Shown here one piece after another: positions 28,762 to 38,015 of a stretch of DNA of 64,000 nt. The notes beneath the pieces are model-generated. The model was not told the origin of the DNA. It made no database searches and saw nothing but the letters and a program-made list of their open reading frames with translations. This stretch comes from Leptospira kobayashii (GTDB lineage Bacteria; Spirochaetota; Leptospiria; Leptospirales; Leptospiraceae), in the NCBI RefSeq assembly GCF_003114835.2, contig NZ_AP025028.1, forward strand, positions 558,001-622,000, in the 5' to 3' direction. The position numbers and the translations under genes are program-made. The stretch's first letter is position 1, and each line of letters opens with the position of its first letter.

Positions 28762-28801
28762 CCCCGCCCGATTTTGGGTGGGGAACTAGACCCGCCACCC
28801 A
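28762..28801. repeat. GC-rich hairpin with alternative pairing, copy 1
   Basis: CCCCGCCC (28762-28769) pairs with GGGTGGGG (28776-28783) around GATTTT. The same G-run can instead pair downstream: TGGGTGG (28775-28781) with CCACCCA (28795-28801). A similar arrangement recurs at 43298-43337. With the element above it fills the 503-bp gap 28410-28912, in which I see no gene. Confidence 0.5.
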
Positions 28802-28912
28802 ATGTGTTCCTTTTAACATAGGTTAAATTATTTGTAAAGGGGAACCTTGTTTTCCGTGAATTTTTTAAAATAAAGTTCGGCTTTTTGCCGGTGGATGCGG
28901 TGGGGTTTGGAG

Positions 28913-29749
28913 TTAGAGTTCTAACTTCGTTTTCAACCAATCCAAGGTTTGTTTGGGATTTTCAAAAGGGAAAAAATGAGTGATTCCTGGCCAGATGGTT
29001 ACGGAGGAACTAGGATTTTTTTTTGTGATGAGTTTGGCTAAGTCGGGACTACAGACTTCGTATTCTTCGGGGATGAGTACATGGACTTCCCGGGAGACTT
29101 TATAAAAGTTCACGAATATATGATAATGAGCATCTCCGAATATCTGAGCTTCCACTCTCGGATCGCAACATAATTCCACCTCCTTTCCGTTACCTGTCTC
29201 TTTGATACAAGAGTTCAGATAATCTTCAAAAACAGAGTCGTCAAACTTAGAGAAGGCGGGAAATTTACGATAGGATCTTCTTACCAGTTCCATGGAGCTG
29301 AAAGTTTTTCTTCTTTTTAATGCGCCTTTTTCCAAAGGACTTTTTAGAAATTTTCCCAGGGTGATCATTTTCCAACCTAAGATCACCGGGTCGAATGCGA
29401 TCAATTTTTTAAATCGTTCCGGTTCTTTGACGGAAGCAAGTATTGTGGAAGCTCCCCCCAAAGAATGACCTATGGTCTGAATCGAATTGATTTTTTCGCG
29501 GTCGAGAAGGGATAAGATCTGGTCTCTAAAAAAGTTCCAATTATTAAAATCCAAAGTGAAATCACTTTTTCCATGCCCGGCAAAATCCAGTGCAAGGACT
29601 CGGTAGTCTTTTTGCAAAACCTCGTGGTAGTACTTGTAACAGCCCGCACTGTACCCGTTGGCGTGGCAGAATAGAAGGGGAGGTTTGTCTGATTCGTAGT
29701 CGTAGTATGTTAGATTGATTCCTCGAAAAGCAAAGGATTTTGTTTTCAT
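28913..29749 (-). CDS. Alpha/beta hydrolase
   Basis: A 278-residue alpha/beta hydrolase of the MhpC/esterase type. It shows LLFCHANGYSAGCY (oxyanion His-Ala-Asn-Gly), VLALDFAGHGKSDF, the nucleophile elbow GHSLGGAST, and a C-terminal ITHFFPFENP with the probable catalytic His. The acidic residue is probably in the VLIPEEYEVCSPD segment. No signal peptide. It is divergent from the DMT-type membrane protein. Substrate unknown. Confidence 0.86.
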   Translation of the reverse strand: MKTKSFAFRGINLTYYDYESDKPPLLFCHANGYSAGCYKYYHEVLQKDYRVLALDFAGHGKSDFTLDFNNWNFFRDQILSLLDREKINSIQTIGHSLGGASTILASVKEPERFKKLIAFDPVILGWKMITLGKFLKSPLEKGALKRRKTFSSMELVRRSYRKFPAFSKFDDSVFEDYLNSCIKETGNGKEVELCCDPRVEAQIFGDAHYHIFVNFYKVSREVHVLIPEEYEVCSPDLAKLITKKNPSSSVTIWPGITHFFPFENPKQTLDWLKTKLEL

Positions 29750-29796
29750 TTTTCTATTTGACCTGCTTACAAATCATTCCAAATTGCCAGTATCTC

Positions 29797-30186
29797 ATGC
29801 AAGTCCAGATCATCCTAGTCTTCTGTATAGCCGTATTCTTCAACGCTCTTGCGAATATATTGATTAAATCTTCTTCCTTGCAAGATGCTCAAAGCCAAGG
29901 CACTTCCTCTCCCGTCGGGATCATATGGACTATCTTGAATCCTTATTTTATCGCCGGTCTGGCCTCCTTCGGATTGGCACTCCTAGGTTACCGGTTTGTC
30001 TTAGGGAAAGGGCTTAAACTTTCTCTCGCCTATCCGGTGTTCACTTCCAGCGGATTTATCATCGTGCTCATGGCTTCTGCTTTCTTTTTCAAAGAGAGAT
30101 TGAATTGGACGCAGTGGATGGGTATAGGCTTCATTTTGATCGGTGTTTGGCTTACCGCCTTGCAAATGTTTGATGTTGAATCTTGA
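29797..30186 (+). CDS. Small EamA/DMT-type membrane protein
   Basis: A 129-residue integral membrane protein with four predicted helices: IILVFCIAVFFNALANILIK, FIAGLASFGLALLGYRFVLG, LAYPVFTSSGFIIVLMASAFFF and MGIGFILIGVWLTALQMF. The motif FKERLNWTQWMGIGFILIG is typical of EamA/small multidrug resistance relatives in the drug/metabolite transporter superfamily. Such short members work as dimers; substrate unknown. ATG 29797 is chosen because longer starts would run into the divergent hydrolase gene. The stop overlaps the sulfatase gene start by 4 nt, implying a shared operon. Confidence 0.75.
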   Translation: MQVQIILVFCIAVFFNALANILIKSSSLQDAQSQGTSSPVGIIWTILNPYFIAGLASFGLALLGYRFVLGKGLKLSLAYPVFTSSGFIIVLMASAFFFKERLNWTQWMGIGFILIGVWLTALQMFDVES

Positions 30187-31988
30187 AACCTATTTGTTGT
30201 TTTTTAATATCAGCTTGTCTTTTCTTTTGTAAACCATCTCCGAAAACATCTTTACCCGTCCCCGAAACTCCGAACAAACCCAACATTCTCTGGATTGTGA
30301 TCGATTCCTTGCGGGGAGATGTGATCGGAAGATACGGGGTCACTCCCGAATTGGAAAAATTTTCCAAAACTTCCTATGTGTTTGCAAACCATTTGGTCAA
30401 TGCGGCCTGGACAAGACCGTCCACACTTGTATTTTTTACCGGCAAATACGCTTCGAGAAATCCCGTTAATTTCTGGGATTATCCAACTCCTCAAAATGAA
30501 GTGACGGCTTTTTATGAATCGGAACTTTTTCCTTTGCCGAAACTTTTATCGCAAAACGGAATCGATACGGTCATGGTGGGAAACAATCCTTTCGTTACGG
30601 ATAAAAACGGTCTGGGGGTAAATGTGGGTTTTCAAATTTTGCATGAATATTCCCACTTGAGTAACGATACACCTCAAATCACAAAAAAAAGTTTGGAAGT
30701 CATCACATCCTTTTCGGAAGCAAAGAAACCTTTTTTCTTTTTTTTGAATTTCAACGATCCTCATAAACCTTATACTCCTCCTTCTGGTTTCCGGGAAAGA
30801 ATCAAGTCGGATGAAATCATGGAAGAAAGAAAGAGGGATTATCTCGGAGAAGTCGCTTATATTGATCAAGAATTGTCCGTTGTATTTGACGCTTTAAAAA
30901 AGAAAGGACTTTGGGATAATACCTGCATTATCATTACGGCTGACCACGGTGAGGTGATGCATCCTGAACATGCGATCTCTCCTTTTACGGGAACAAATAC
31001 ATTTTTCGGACACGGACAGGATTTGTTTCTGGAAAATATTTCAGTTCCTCTCTTGATCAAATTTCCAAACCAAACAACCAGCACTATTTTTAAAAACAGA
31101 ACCCGTTCCATTGATTTGTATCCTACCGTTTTGGAATTATTAGGAATGCAAAAAAAATCCGATATAGACGGAGAAAGTCTATTTCCCATCATTCGGGGAG
31201 AAGAGACCAAAAAACGACTGTACTACGGAGAAACAAGATCCACGCAAGGGATCGGAATTGGGGATGATTTCCTTCTCCAAAGATCCTATCGTTTTCACGA
31301 GTTAGGTAGATTTTGGGAAGGAGGAGTCGGAAGGGAAACTTTTTACTTCTATGATGTTTCCAAAGACCCGGAACAAATCCATCCGATTCGATTTTTGGAT
31401 ATTTCCGAAATAAAAAACTCCGAGCTTGCAAATGATCTGAAGACAAAGATTGAATCTTTATGGTCGCGTATCCGGTTGACCGAACCGAATTTGACCCGTT
31501 ATACGATCCGTTTGAATCCCGGACGATTCAATCAAGGGATTTTGAAAGCAGTTGCCCGGGTGAATGTGGGACGAATCCGCATTCTTAAAAAAAACATCAG
31601 TTCCTGTTTGGAGATTTCCCATTCGGAAAGGGAGTTGACTGTTCTTTGGAATTCGGATAAAAGCAAACAATTAGAAAATAAAACGAAGGATTCGGAAGTT
31701 GTTTTTGAAGTATATCCCGACGTAACTTTCCCGAGCTTTCATTTGTTTCAAAATGATTTGGAAATCACCAACGGAAATTTGGGTGCGGGTTCTTTTGATC
31801 TAACGCCTGTTGGCTGTAGATTGAATTGCGAAACCTTATACGATTCTCCTATCGGTGCTCCGAGACCGACGAATGAAATCCGTATGCAGGTTTGGAGATC
31901 GGGAAATAATAAAAAAGAATACGTTCGTTCCGATAAATTGGAAACGGATGCGGTGAATATACTCCGCAAACAAGGCTATATTCAGTAA
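30183..31988 (+). CDS. Sulfatase-like lipoprotein with Thr at the nucleophile position
   Basis: The N-terminus (ISACLFFCKPS) has a hydrophobic segment and a lipobox-like LFFC, so Cys16 is probably lipidated and the protein is cell-envelope located. An alkaline-phosphatase-superfamily domain follows (about 30-400): NILWIVIDSLRGD with metal-binding Asp41, FNDPHKPYTPP, and ITADHGE with metal-binding Asp and His. In true sulfatases the nucleophile motif is C/S-x-P-S-R; here it reads T-R-P-S-T (Thr77 to Thr81), so neither the formylglycine Cys/Ser nor the Arg is present. Thr nucleophiles occur in phosphoglycerol and phosphoethanolamine transferases of this superfamily, so phosphodiesterase or transferase activity is an alternative. 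The C-terminal 200 residues are unassigned. It starts with TTG overlapping the upstream stop. Confidence 0.82.
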   Translation: MKPICCFLISACLFFCKPSPKTSLPVPETPNKPNILWIVIDSLRGDVIGRYGVTPELEKFSKTSYVFANHLVNAAWTRPSTLVFFTGKYASRNPVNFWDYPTPQNEVTAFYESELFPLPKLLSQNGIDTVMVGNNPFVTDKNGLGVNVGFQILHEYSHLSNDTPQITKKSLEVITSFSEAKKPFFFFLNFNDPHKPYTPPSGFRERIKSDEIMEERKRDYLGEVAYIDQELSVVFDALKKKGLWDNTCIIITADHGEVMHPEHAISPFTGTNTFFGHGQDLFLENISVPLLIKFPNQTTSTIFKNRTRSIDLYPTVLELLGMQKKSDIDGESLFPIIRGEETKKRLYYGETRSTQGIGIGDDFLLQRSYRFHELGRFWEGGVGRETFYFYDVSKDPEQIHPIRFLDISEIKNSELANDLKTKIESLWSRIRLTEPNLTRYTIRLNPGRFNQGILKAVARVNVGRIRILKKNISSCLEISHSERELTVLWNSDKSKQLENKTKDSEVVFEVYPDVTFPSFHLFQNDLEITNGNLGAGSFDLTPVGCRLNCETLYDSPIGAPRPTNEIRMQVWRSGNNKKEYVRSDKLETDAVNILRKQGYIQ

Positions 31989-31989
31989 A

Positions 31990-34900
31990 TCAATCGTTAT
32001 CGTTATTGGTTACACTTACGTCCGTCGGATCGATTCCGTTATAATTTGCATCCGCCGAAGTGACCGATCCCGTAATAATGGAATAAGGAATATTTCCGTC
32101 TATCGCACCTGCATCTTCCACTCCTGTGATCGTAATGGTTTTGGCGGTGCTCCAACAATCGACCCCGGGACAACTTCCGTCGAATTGAACATTCGTCACT
32201 GCGATCGTTCCTTCCGCGGTATTGGAAGAGCTGAGAGGAATCGTCACAATGCCGCTCGGTTGGCTGTTCAAACGAATTGTAAAATTGGCAGTGCCTCCCG
32301 ATTCCGTTGTTACAAGTCCGACTGTAGGAGTGATGATCACGGAAGCAGTATCATTGTCGGTATTGGTGATGGAAACATCCGGCAATGCGAGTCCGTTGAA
32401 AGCGGTTCCTCCTCCTGATAAAGAACCCAGTTGTGCGAAAAAATTGATATTTCCGTCGACACTGAAGTCATCAATCCCGGTTACATATACGTCTTGTAAG
32501 GTGTTCCAATTGGCGGTAGTGAAACTGAGACTTGTCGGAGTGACGGTTCCTTCGGAAGTGTTGCTGCTTGAGATGGTTCCGAGTGTGACACCGGAGGCAG
32601 GTCTTGCTCGAAGTCTGACTTGGAATCTTGCTTGTCCTCCCGCCTCGGTCGTGTTAAGTGCCGGACTTCCGACGAGCCCTCCGTTCGCGTTGGCCCCGCC
32701 TGCTCCCGGACAGGAAACGGTACTTGCACAAGGAATGATATCGAAAATGGTCTCTATATTTTTACCGGAAGTAGGTAAAGTATAAGCGGATAAGGATTGA
32801 TAAAGAACGGACCCCGCTCCTCCCGTTGTGACTTCACCGGAAGATGAACTGAGTGCAATGGTAAAACTCTGATCTCCCGATACTCCTGTGTTTACACCTG
32901 TCATTGTTACCGTTTGCGTTGATCCATAGTTAGATGGTGTAAACGTCAAAGTCGAAGGACTGAATGTTACGATTCCGCCCGGAGTAGGAGTATAACTTAC
33001 CGTAATATCCGCGACTGGTTGCGAACTTAAGATCAAGTCAAACGCAGACTGTGCTCCCGACCAGGAAGTGACAAAAGGGCTGGGAGTTTGGTTGCTGACC
33101 GTATAACCCGCCGTATCGTTGTCCGTTAAAGTCAAGCTGGGATCTGCGGGATCGTAACCGTTATAATACGCGTCTCCCGAAGTAAGAGCTCCGACTTGGA
33201 TGGGACAGGAAATCGTCCCGTCATTCACCGCATCGTTATTTGGGGTAACAGTGATTTGGTTATGTGTCCCTGCTACATTCCAATTGGAAGAGTCAAGTGT
33301 GACCGACGTAGCGGAAATCGCAAATTGATCCACTACCGGGCTGGTAAGTAACCTACAAGGATAGGACGTACTCAATGAAATAGGTATGGTCACGGTGCTA
33401 CTGGGAGCTTGAACCAAAAATATATACACTTGGAATGCAGCCGCATTTTCCGCCATGCTCATGGATGCAGGAGTGGAAATAGTCACCTTGCTTACTGCAA
33501 TATCATAATTGATCAGATTGGCTGTGGCTCCTGTTGCCCCTACGAAACTATTGTACCAGGAAGGAGTGCTCCCCGATTCCGTTCCACCGGATACGGTCAC
33601 CGTATAGGCAACATTCGCAGTATCTCCGTTATCCGGTTCTCCCCGAATCACTACATCAACGGGAATGTTCCAATTGGTGGAATCAAAAGTATACACGTTC
33701 GAATTTGCAAGTACATCGGGACCTGTCGATACAAGAATCCGTCCTTCCGCAGAATTCGTTGTTGCTACGGTGATTGTAACCGAGTTTCCCACAATCGGTG
33801 AAGTAGCCAATTGCAACTGATAGGTGGTCTGTAACCCGTTCTCCGCCGTAAATGCTTGGGAGCCTGCTTTCAATGCAAAAGTTGCTTTGTTAGGTGAAGG
33901 GTTGTCATCATCCGTGATTGAAACCGTAACATCACTCGGATCCTGTCCGTCATAATCCGTGCCGGAAGAAGAGATCGCACCTAAGGTGAAAGTATGGTTC
34001 CTTGTTAAAATTTCATCATAAGAATCATTTGATGGAATGATTGTTACAGTTTGATTTGTGTTCCAGTTGGCCTGAGTGAATGTAAGGCTTGCAGGTGAAA
34101 ATGTATATTGAGTCACATCGGGTGCGGAGAATACTTCCGAACTCAATGGAATCGTAACGGAACCGGTTGCGCAGTTCGCCAAATTGCCGGGAGTATCGCA
34201 AGGTGCGGAATTGAGTCTTACTGTAAAAGTTCCGTTTGCCCCTCCTTCCGTAACCGCCACCGTTCCAGTGGAAATGGTAAAACCTTTCGTATCATTATCA
34301 ATCAATGTAACCAATAGATTTCCCGTGGCCGGAGTATAACCTGAAATGATTTGATCCGGCCTAAGGCCCGCATAAAAAGAACCCGATGCGGCAGGGATAT
34401 TGATGTTTACCGGAATGTCCCCGTCATCGAATGCATCCGTGACCGAACGTATGGTGATTGTTTGAGCTACATCCCATCCGCTTGTGGAAGAAGATCCTGT
34501 AAAGTTATTAGCCTGTCCGTTCGTAGTAGTGAATGTTAGGCTGCGGGAAGTAGTAGGATTGCCACTGCTATCCAAAACGACAATTTCAGAAGTATCCGAA
34601 CTTACAATCGGTCCGATGGTTACTGTGGAGCCCGGCAAGATGGCAAGTTTGATTTCGAAGGTAATGGTCGAAATACCGTTCTCCGGAAGTGTCAACCCGG
34701 ATGAAATATTTTGCAATATCACTTGAGGAGTACCGCTATCCACATTCGTTGCGCTTACGGAAGAAACGGACATTCCGCTGTATTTTGCATCTGCGGAAGT
34801 AGCATTTGCAAAATTGATATTTACACTTCCGTTTCCATCCAAACTTCCATCTAACACGGATGTGATTGTGACAGTTTGGGCAACATTCCAATTGGCGGTA

Positions 34901-36630
34901 GTGAAACTGAGGCTGGAAGGAGATACGGTAATCTCTGAGGTATTACTTGATGTAATGCTTGTTAAGTTGACTGTCGCAGTCGGTTGGGAATTCAGAACAA
35001 CGGTAAATGTAGTCGATATAGGGCCCGCATTTTCATTTACCACCAAACCGGATGCAGGTGACATTGTGAATCCGGCGGTATCATCATCGGTAACAGATAT
35101 ATTGACAGACGAAGGAATCGTAACGGAATCGTAGCCTGTATCCCTTGTGCCGGAAGATGTATCCACGGAGCCGAAGGAAATCGTTACCGACCTGGTATCT
35201 TCGTCGATTGCATTGTTCTGTCCGGAGGCTGTGATTGATTGGGGTACGTTCCAATTGGCGGATGTAAAACTCAAACTGGTCGGACTGACTGTCACCAACC
35301 CGGAGTTAGATGAATTGATTCCTGTGATACTTACCGTTTGGCCTGCGGGAGGTTTGGAAGTCAGACTGAAAGAAAATACCTGAGACCCTCCGTTTTCGGA
35401 AAAGCTGATTCCGCTCGTCGGAGTCAGAGTGAATCCTCTGGTATCGTCATCCGTATTTGTTACATTGGGAAAACTTGGAGCGACGGGACAAAGCGGAGTT
35501 GCGGGAGGAGTACAAAGTGTACTATTATAATATCCGTCACTGGATGTGGCGGCACTCGCAACGATTGTGACGGTTTGGTTTCCATCCGCTTCGAAATCAT
35601 TTACACCTGTGACTGTGACAAGTTGGGGAACATTCCAATTCGCAGGTGTGAATACCAAAGAAGACGGTGTTGCCGTACCTTCCGTAGCCGGAGAGGCGAC
35701 AATGGATGATATGGTGACGTTTCCGGTAGGAATGGTGTTCATAACGACGGAAAATTGTGCGGCACCACCTGCTTCTGTTATCGTTAAAGTAGTGTTATTC
35801 ACGACTGTAAACCCGGCGGTATCATTGTCCGTGTTTGTTCCCGTTGCAACAGGTACAGACTTACCGTTGTAAGACGGATCATCTGAGCTCGTAAGTCCTG
35901 CGGAGATGGTATAAGTTTGAGCACCGTCTATAACAGCACCGTCGTCCGTTCCTGTGATTTCAATGTATTGAGGAACGTCCCAGTTATCGTAAGTAAACGT
36001 GAGAGTTGTATTAGGTGCTGTTGCTTCGGCAGGAACGGAAGAAGAAAACCCGCTTAAAATCACCGGTCGCATCGGGCGTGTTTGCAAAACATAATAGATC
36101 TTTGCCGTAGTTCCGTTTTCGGAAGTAAGAAGTCCGCTGACAGGATTTGTAGCAACTCCTGATGTTTCATCGTCAGTGTTCACTAATGGAATGATAGGAA
36201 GACTTTGTTCCGTAAATCTTCCGTCGTCTGTCAGCCAGTTTCCCAAACTTACCTGATAAGAAATATTTCCATCACTGAGTGAATCATCCAGTCCTTTGAT
36301 CGTGATTGTTTGAATGGTATTCCAATTGGAAGGAGTGAATGTCAGATAATTGCTGCCGACTACCGCACCTTCCGTGCTATCCGAAACGGAAATAGGTCCG
36401 ATACGAACTTCGCTTTTCGGTTCAAGATTGAGTTTGACTTCAAAACTGGCTTGTTTTCCGGATTCACTTGTAAAAAGGTAAACGTCTGCATCATAAATCA
36501 AATTCCCTTTATCCGAAGAGCCGCTGAAGAATGCTCCCAGCCAAAGAAAAAGGCTGGAACGTACGACGGTTTGACAGGAAAAAGTGAAGAATAAAATACA
36601 AGCTAACGTTAGGTGGATTTTTTTCATCAC
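31990..36630 (-). CDS. Giant repeat lipoprotein with Calx-beta-like repeats
   Basis: A 1546-residue exported protein. The N-terminus (LTLACILFFTFSCQTV) is a signal peptide with a Cys at residue 19 that could be lipidated. The rest is about 12 tandem units of 110-130 residues. Each contains a SLTFTxxNWNVxQTVTITG-like core, an acidic DGN turn and a terminal D-N-D-T-A-G-F motif typical of Calx-beta-type calcium-binding beta-sandwiches. The last unit stops right after TNNDND, a unit boundary. Such proteins are usually surface adhesins or stalks stabilised by calcium. No catalytic or sortase domain is seen. The gene ends one base from the convergent sulfatase gene. Confidence 0.82.
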   Translation of the reverse strand: MMKKIHLTLACILFFTFSCQTVVRSSLFLWLGAFFSGSSDKGNLIYDADVYLFTSESGKQASFEVKLNLEPKSEVRIGPISVSDSTEGAVVGSNYLTFTPSNWNTIQTITIKGLDDSLSDGNISYQVSLGNWLTDDGRFTEQSLPIIPLVNTDDETSGVATNPVSGLLTSENGTTAKIYYVLQTRPMRPVILSGFSSSVPAEATAPNTTLTFTYDNWDVPQYIEITGTDDGAVIDGAQTYTISAGLTSSDDPSYNGKSVPVATGTNTDNDTAGFTVVNNTTLTITEAGGAAQFSVVMNTIPTGNVTISSIVASPATEGTATPSSLVFTPANWNVPQLVTVTGVNDFEADGNQTVTIVASAATSSDGYYNSTLCTPPATPLCPVAPSFPNVTNTDDDTRGFTLTPTSGISFSENGGSQVFSFSLTSKPPAGQTVSITGINSSNSGLVTVSPTSLSFTSANWNVPQSITASGQNNAIDEDTRSVTISFGSVDTSSGTRDTGYDSVTIPSSVNISVTDDDTAGFTMSPASGLVVNENAGPISTTFTVVLNSQPTATVNLTSITSSNTSEITVSPSSLSFTTANWNVAQTVTITSVLDGSLDGNGSVNINFANATSADAKYSGMSVSSVSATNVDSGTPQVILQNISSGLTLPENGISTITFEIKLAILPGSTVTIGPIVSSDTSEIVVLDSSGNPTTSRSLTFTTTNGQANNFTGSSSTSGWDVAQTITIRSVTDAFDDGDIPVNINIPAASGSFYAGLRPDQIISGYTPATGNLLVTLIDNDTKGFTISTGTVAVTEGGANGTFTVRLNSAPCDTPGNLANCATGSVTIPLSSEVFSAPDVTQYTFSPASLTFTQANWNTNQTVTIIPSNDSYDEILTRNHTFTLGAISSSGTDYDGQDPSDVTVSITDDDNPSPNKATFALKAGSQAFTAENGLQTTYQLQLATSPIVGNSVTITVATTNSAEGRILVSTGPDVLANSNVYTFDSTNWNIPVDVVIRGEPDNGDTANVAYTVTVSGGTESGSTPSWYNSFVGATGATANLINYDIAVSKVTISTPASMSMAENAAAFQVYIFLVQAPSSTVTIPISLSTSYPCRLLTSPVVDQFAISATSVTLDSSNWNVAGTHNQITVTPNNDAVNDGTISCPIQVGALTSGDAYYNGYDPADPSLTLTDNDTAGYTVSNQTPSPFVTSWSGAQSAFDLILSSQPVADITVSYTPTPGGIVTFSPSTLTFTPSNYGSTQTVTMTGVNTGVSGDQSFTIALSSSSGEVTTGGAGSVLYQSLSAYTLPTSGKNIETIFDIIPCASTVSCPGAGGANANGGLVGSPALNTTEAGGQARFQVRLRARPASGVTLGTISSSNTSEGTVTPTSLSFTTANWNTLQDVYVTGIDDFSVDGNINFFAQLGSLSGGGTAFNGLALPDVSITNTDNDTASVIITPTVGLVTTESGGTANFTIRLNSQPSGIVTIPLSSSNTAEGTIAVTNVQFDGSCPGVDCWSTAKTITITGVEDAGAIDGNIPYSIITGSVTSADANYNGIDPTDVSVTNNDND

Positions 36631-36752
36631 TGAATAGGAAGAACCATTACCGGAATAAAAATCGCTTTTCTTTTCCGATACTTCTCTTTATATATAACGT
36701 ATCAAATCGTTTGGATTCCCGGTTCTTTTTTAAGAAACTGTAAATAAATATC

Positions 36753-37946
36753 ATGACCAATCCCAAATCAAATCCATCTTCCGGTCCCTTGGCAGGCGTG
36801 AAAATTGTTGACTTATCCTTGCTACTTCCCGGGCCGCTCTGCTCACAACATCTTGCCGATATGGGTGCGGAAGTGATCAAAATCGAAAACCCCCGGGCAT
36901 ACGACGGCGCTCGTGCGATGTTCAAAGGTAACTCCGGTTATTCGGCATTATTCATGATGCTGAATCGCAATAAAAAAGCCATCACTTTGAATTTAAAGCG
37001 TCCTGCGTCTCAGGAGATTCTATTCAAATTACTCGCCGATGCGGATGTCCTTTTGGAAGGATTTCGCCCGGACGGAATGGATAAGATGGGGATAGGATAT
37101 GATGTCCTGAAAGAAAAGTTTCCAAGACTGATCTACTGCGGAATTTCCGGTTACGGAACCTCGGGAAAGTACGTAAACTTTGCCGGACATGACTTGAACT
37201 ACTTAGCACTTTCCGGAGTTCTTCATCAAACGGGAAATCCTCCCAGACCAGCCGGGTTCCAACTGGCGGATATCGGAGGGGGGACTTTGACAGCAGTCTC
37301 GGCGATCCTCGCAGCACTGTATCATCGGGAAAAAACAGGAAGAGGTCAGAGGATTGACGTCTCGATGACGGATGCTTCCTTGCAATTTCTATCTTTGTAC
37401 GGAGGGATTTATTCCGCTTCCGGAAAAACTCCCGAGGCAGGAAACGAAATCCTCTCGGGGAAACTTCCCAATTACAATATCTACGAAACCAAAGAAGGAA
37501 GATATGTGGCATTGGGAGCTTTGGAAGATATGTTCTTTCAAACTTTCCTTCGTGCCGCGGGGATGGAAAATCTAACCAAAGAGACTCCGCTTACGGAAGA
37601 AAATCTTCCGCTCATTAAACAAAAGTTAACTGATTATTTTTTATCGAAAACATATGCGGATTTGGAGCCGATTTTTTTGAATGAAGATTCCTGTCTGACT
37701 CCCATATTGTCTTTGGAAGAAGTGGTGAAAGATCCTTATTTCAGAGAACGCAAAATGGTATTTGAGGCCAAAACCGAAAAATACGGAAATGTGCTTCAAT
37801 TCGGTTCTCCTTTTCATTTTTCGGAAACTCCTTTCAGTTATAGAAACGACCCTCCGGATCATGGAGAACATACGAATGAAATTTTGAAATCTTTGGGATA
37901 TTCCGAAGGAAATATAGAAGAATTTAGAAAAGACAGAGTCATTTAG
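36753..37946 (+). CDS. CaiB/BaiF family CoA-transferase (class III)
   Basis: A 397-residue class III CoA-transferase or racemase. Typical features: GVKIVDLSLLLPGPLCSQHLADMGAEVIKIE at the N-terminus (given here in part), NRNKKAITLNLK, DVLLEGFRPDGMDKMGIGY, GHDLNYLALSG and a catalytic-Asp region around QLADIGGGTLTA. The GHDxNYLAxSG motif is closest to alpha-methylacyl-CoA racemases, which epimerise branched fatty acyl-CoA; formate or carnitine CoA-transferases share the fold. Function is therefore stated at family level. The gene has its own 120-bp upstream region. Confidence 0.9.
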   Translation: MTNPKSNPSSGPLAGVKIVDLSLLLPGPLCSQHLADMGAEVIKIENPRAYDGARAMFKGNSGYSALFMMLNRNKKAITLNLKRPASQEILFKLLADADVLLEGFRPDGMDKMGIGYDVLKEKFPRLIYCGISGYGTSGKYVNFAGHDLNYLALSGVLHQTGNPPRPAGFQLADIGGGTLTAVSAILAALYHREKTGRGQRIDVSMTDASLQFLSLYGGIYSASGKTPEAGNEILSGKLPNYNIYETKEGRYVALGALEDMFFQTFLRAAGMENLTKETPLTEENLPLIKQKLTDYFLSKTYADLEPIFLNEDSCLTPILSLEEVVKDPYFRERKMVFEAKTEKYGNVLQFGSPFHFSETPFSYRNDPPDHGEHTNEILKSLGYSEGNIEEFRKDRVI

Positions 37947-38015
37947 TTTTTCTTTTTTCGTATGCCTTGCTATTTTGTCCCATGTCTCCTGTAAAATGGA
38001 TTGATTGGGTATTAT

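Noticed and set aside
28436..28828. Integron attC site (ATCTAAC at 28673, GTTAAAT at 28822)
   Set aside because: The core-like heptamers lie in an orientation or context that does not give the required L/R box symmetry; no integrase nearby.
32185..36594. Several plus-strand ORFs antisense to the Calx-beta gene
   Set aside because: They are shadow frames created by the repetitive coding strand, with no start signals and no family match.
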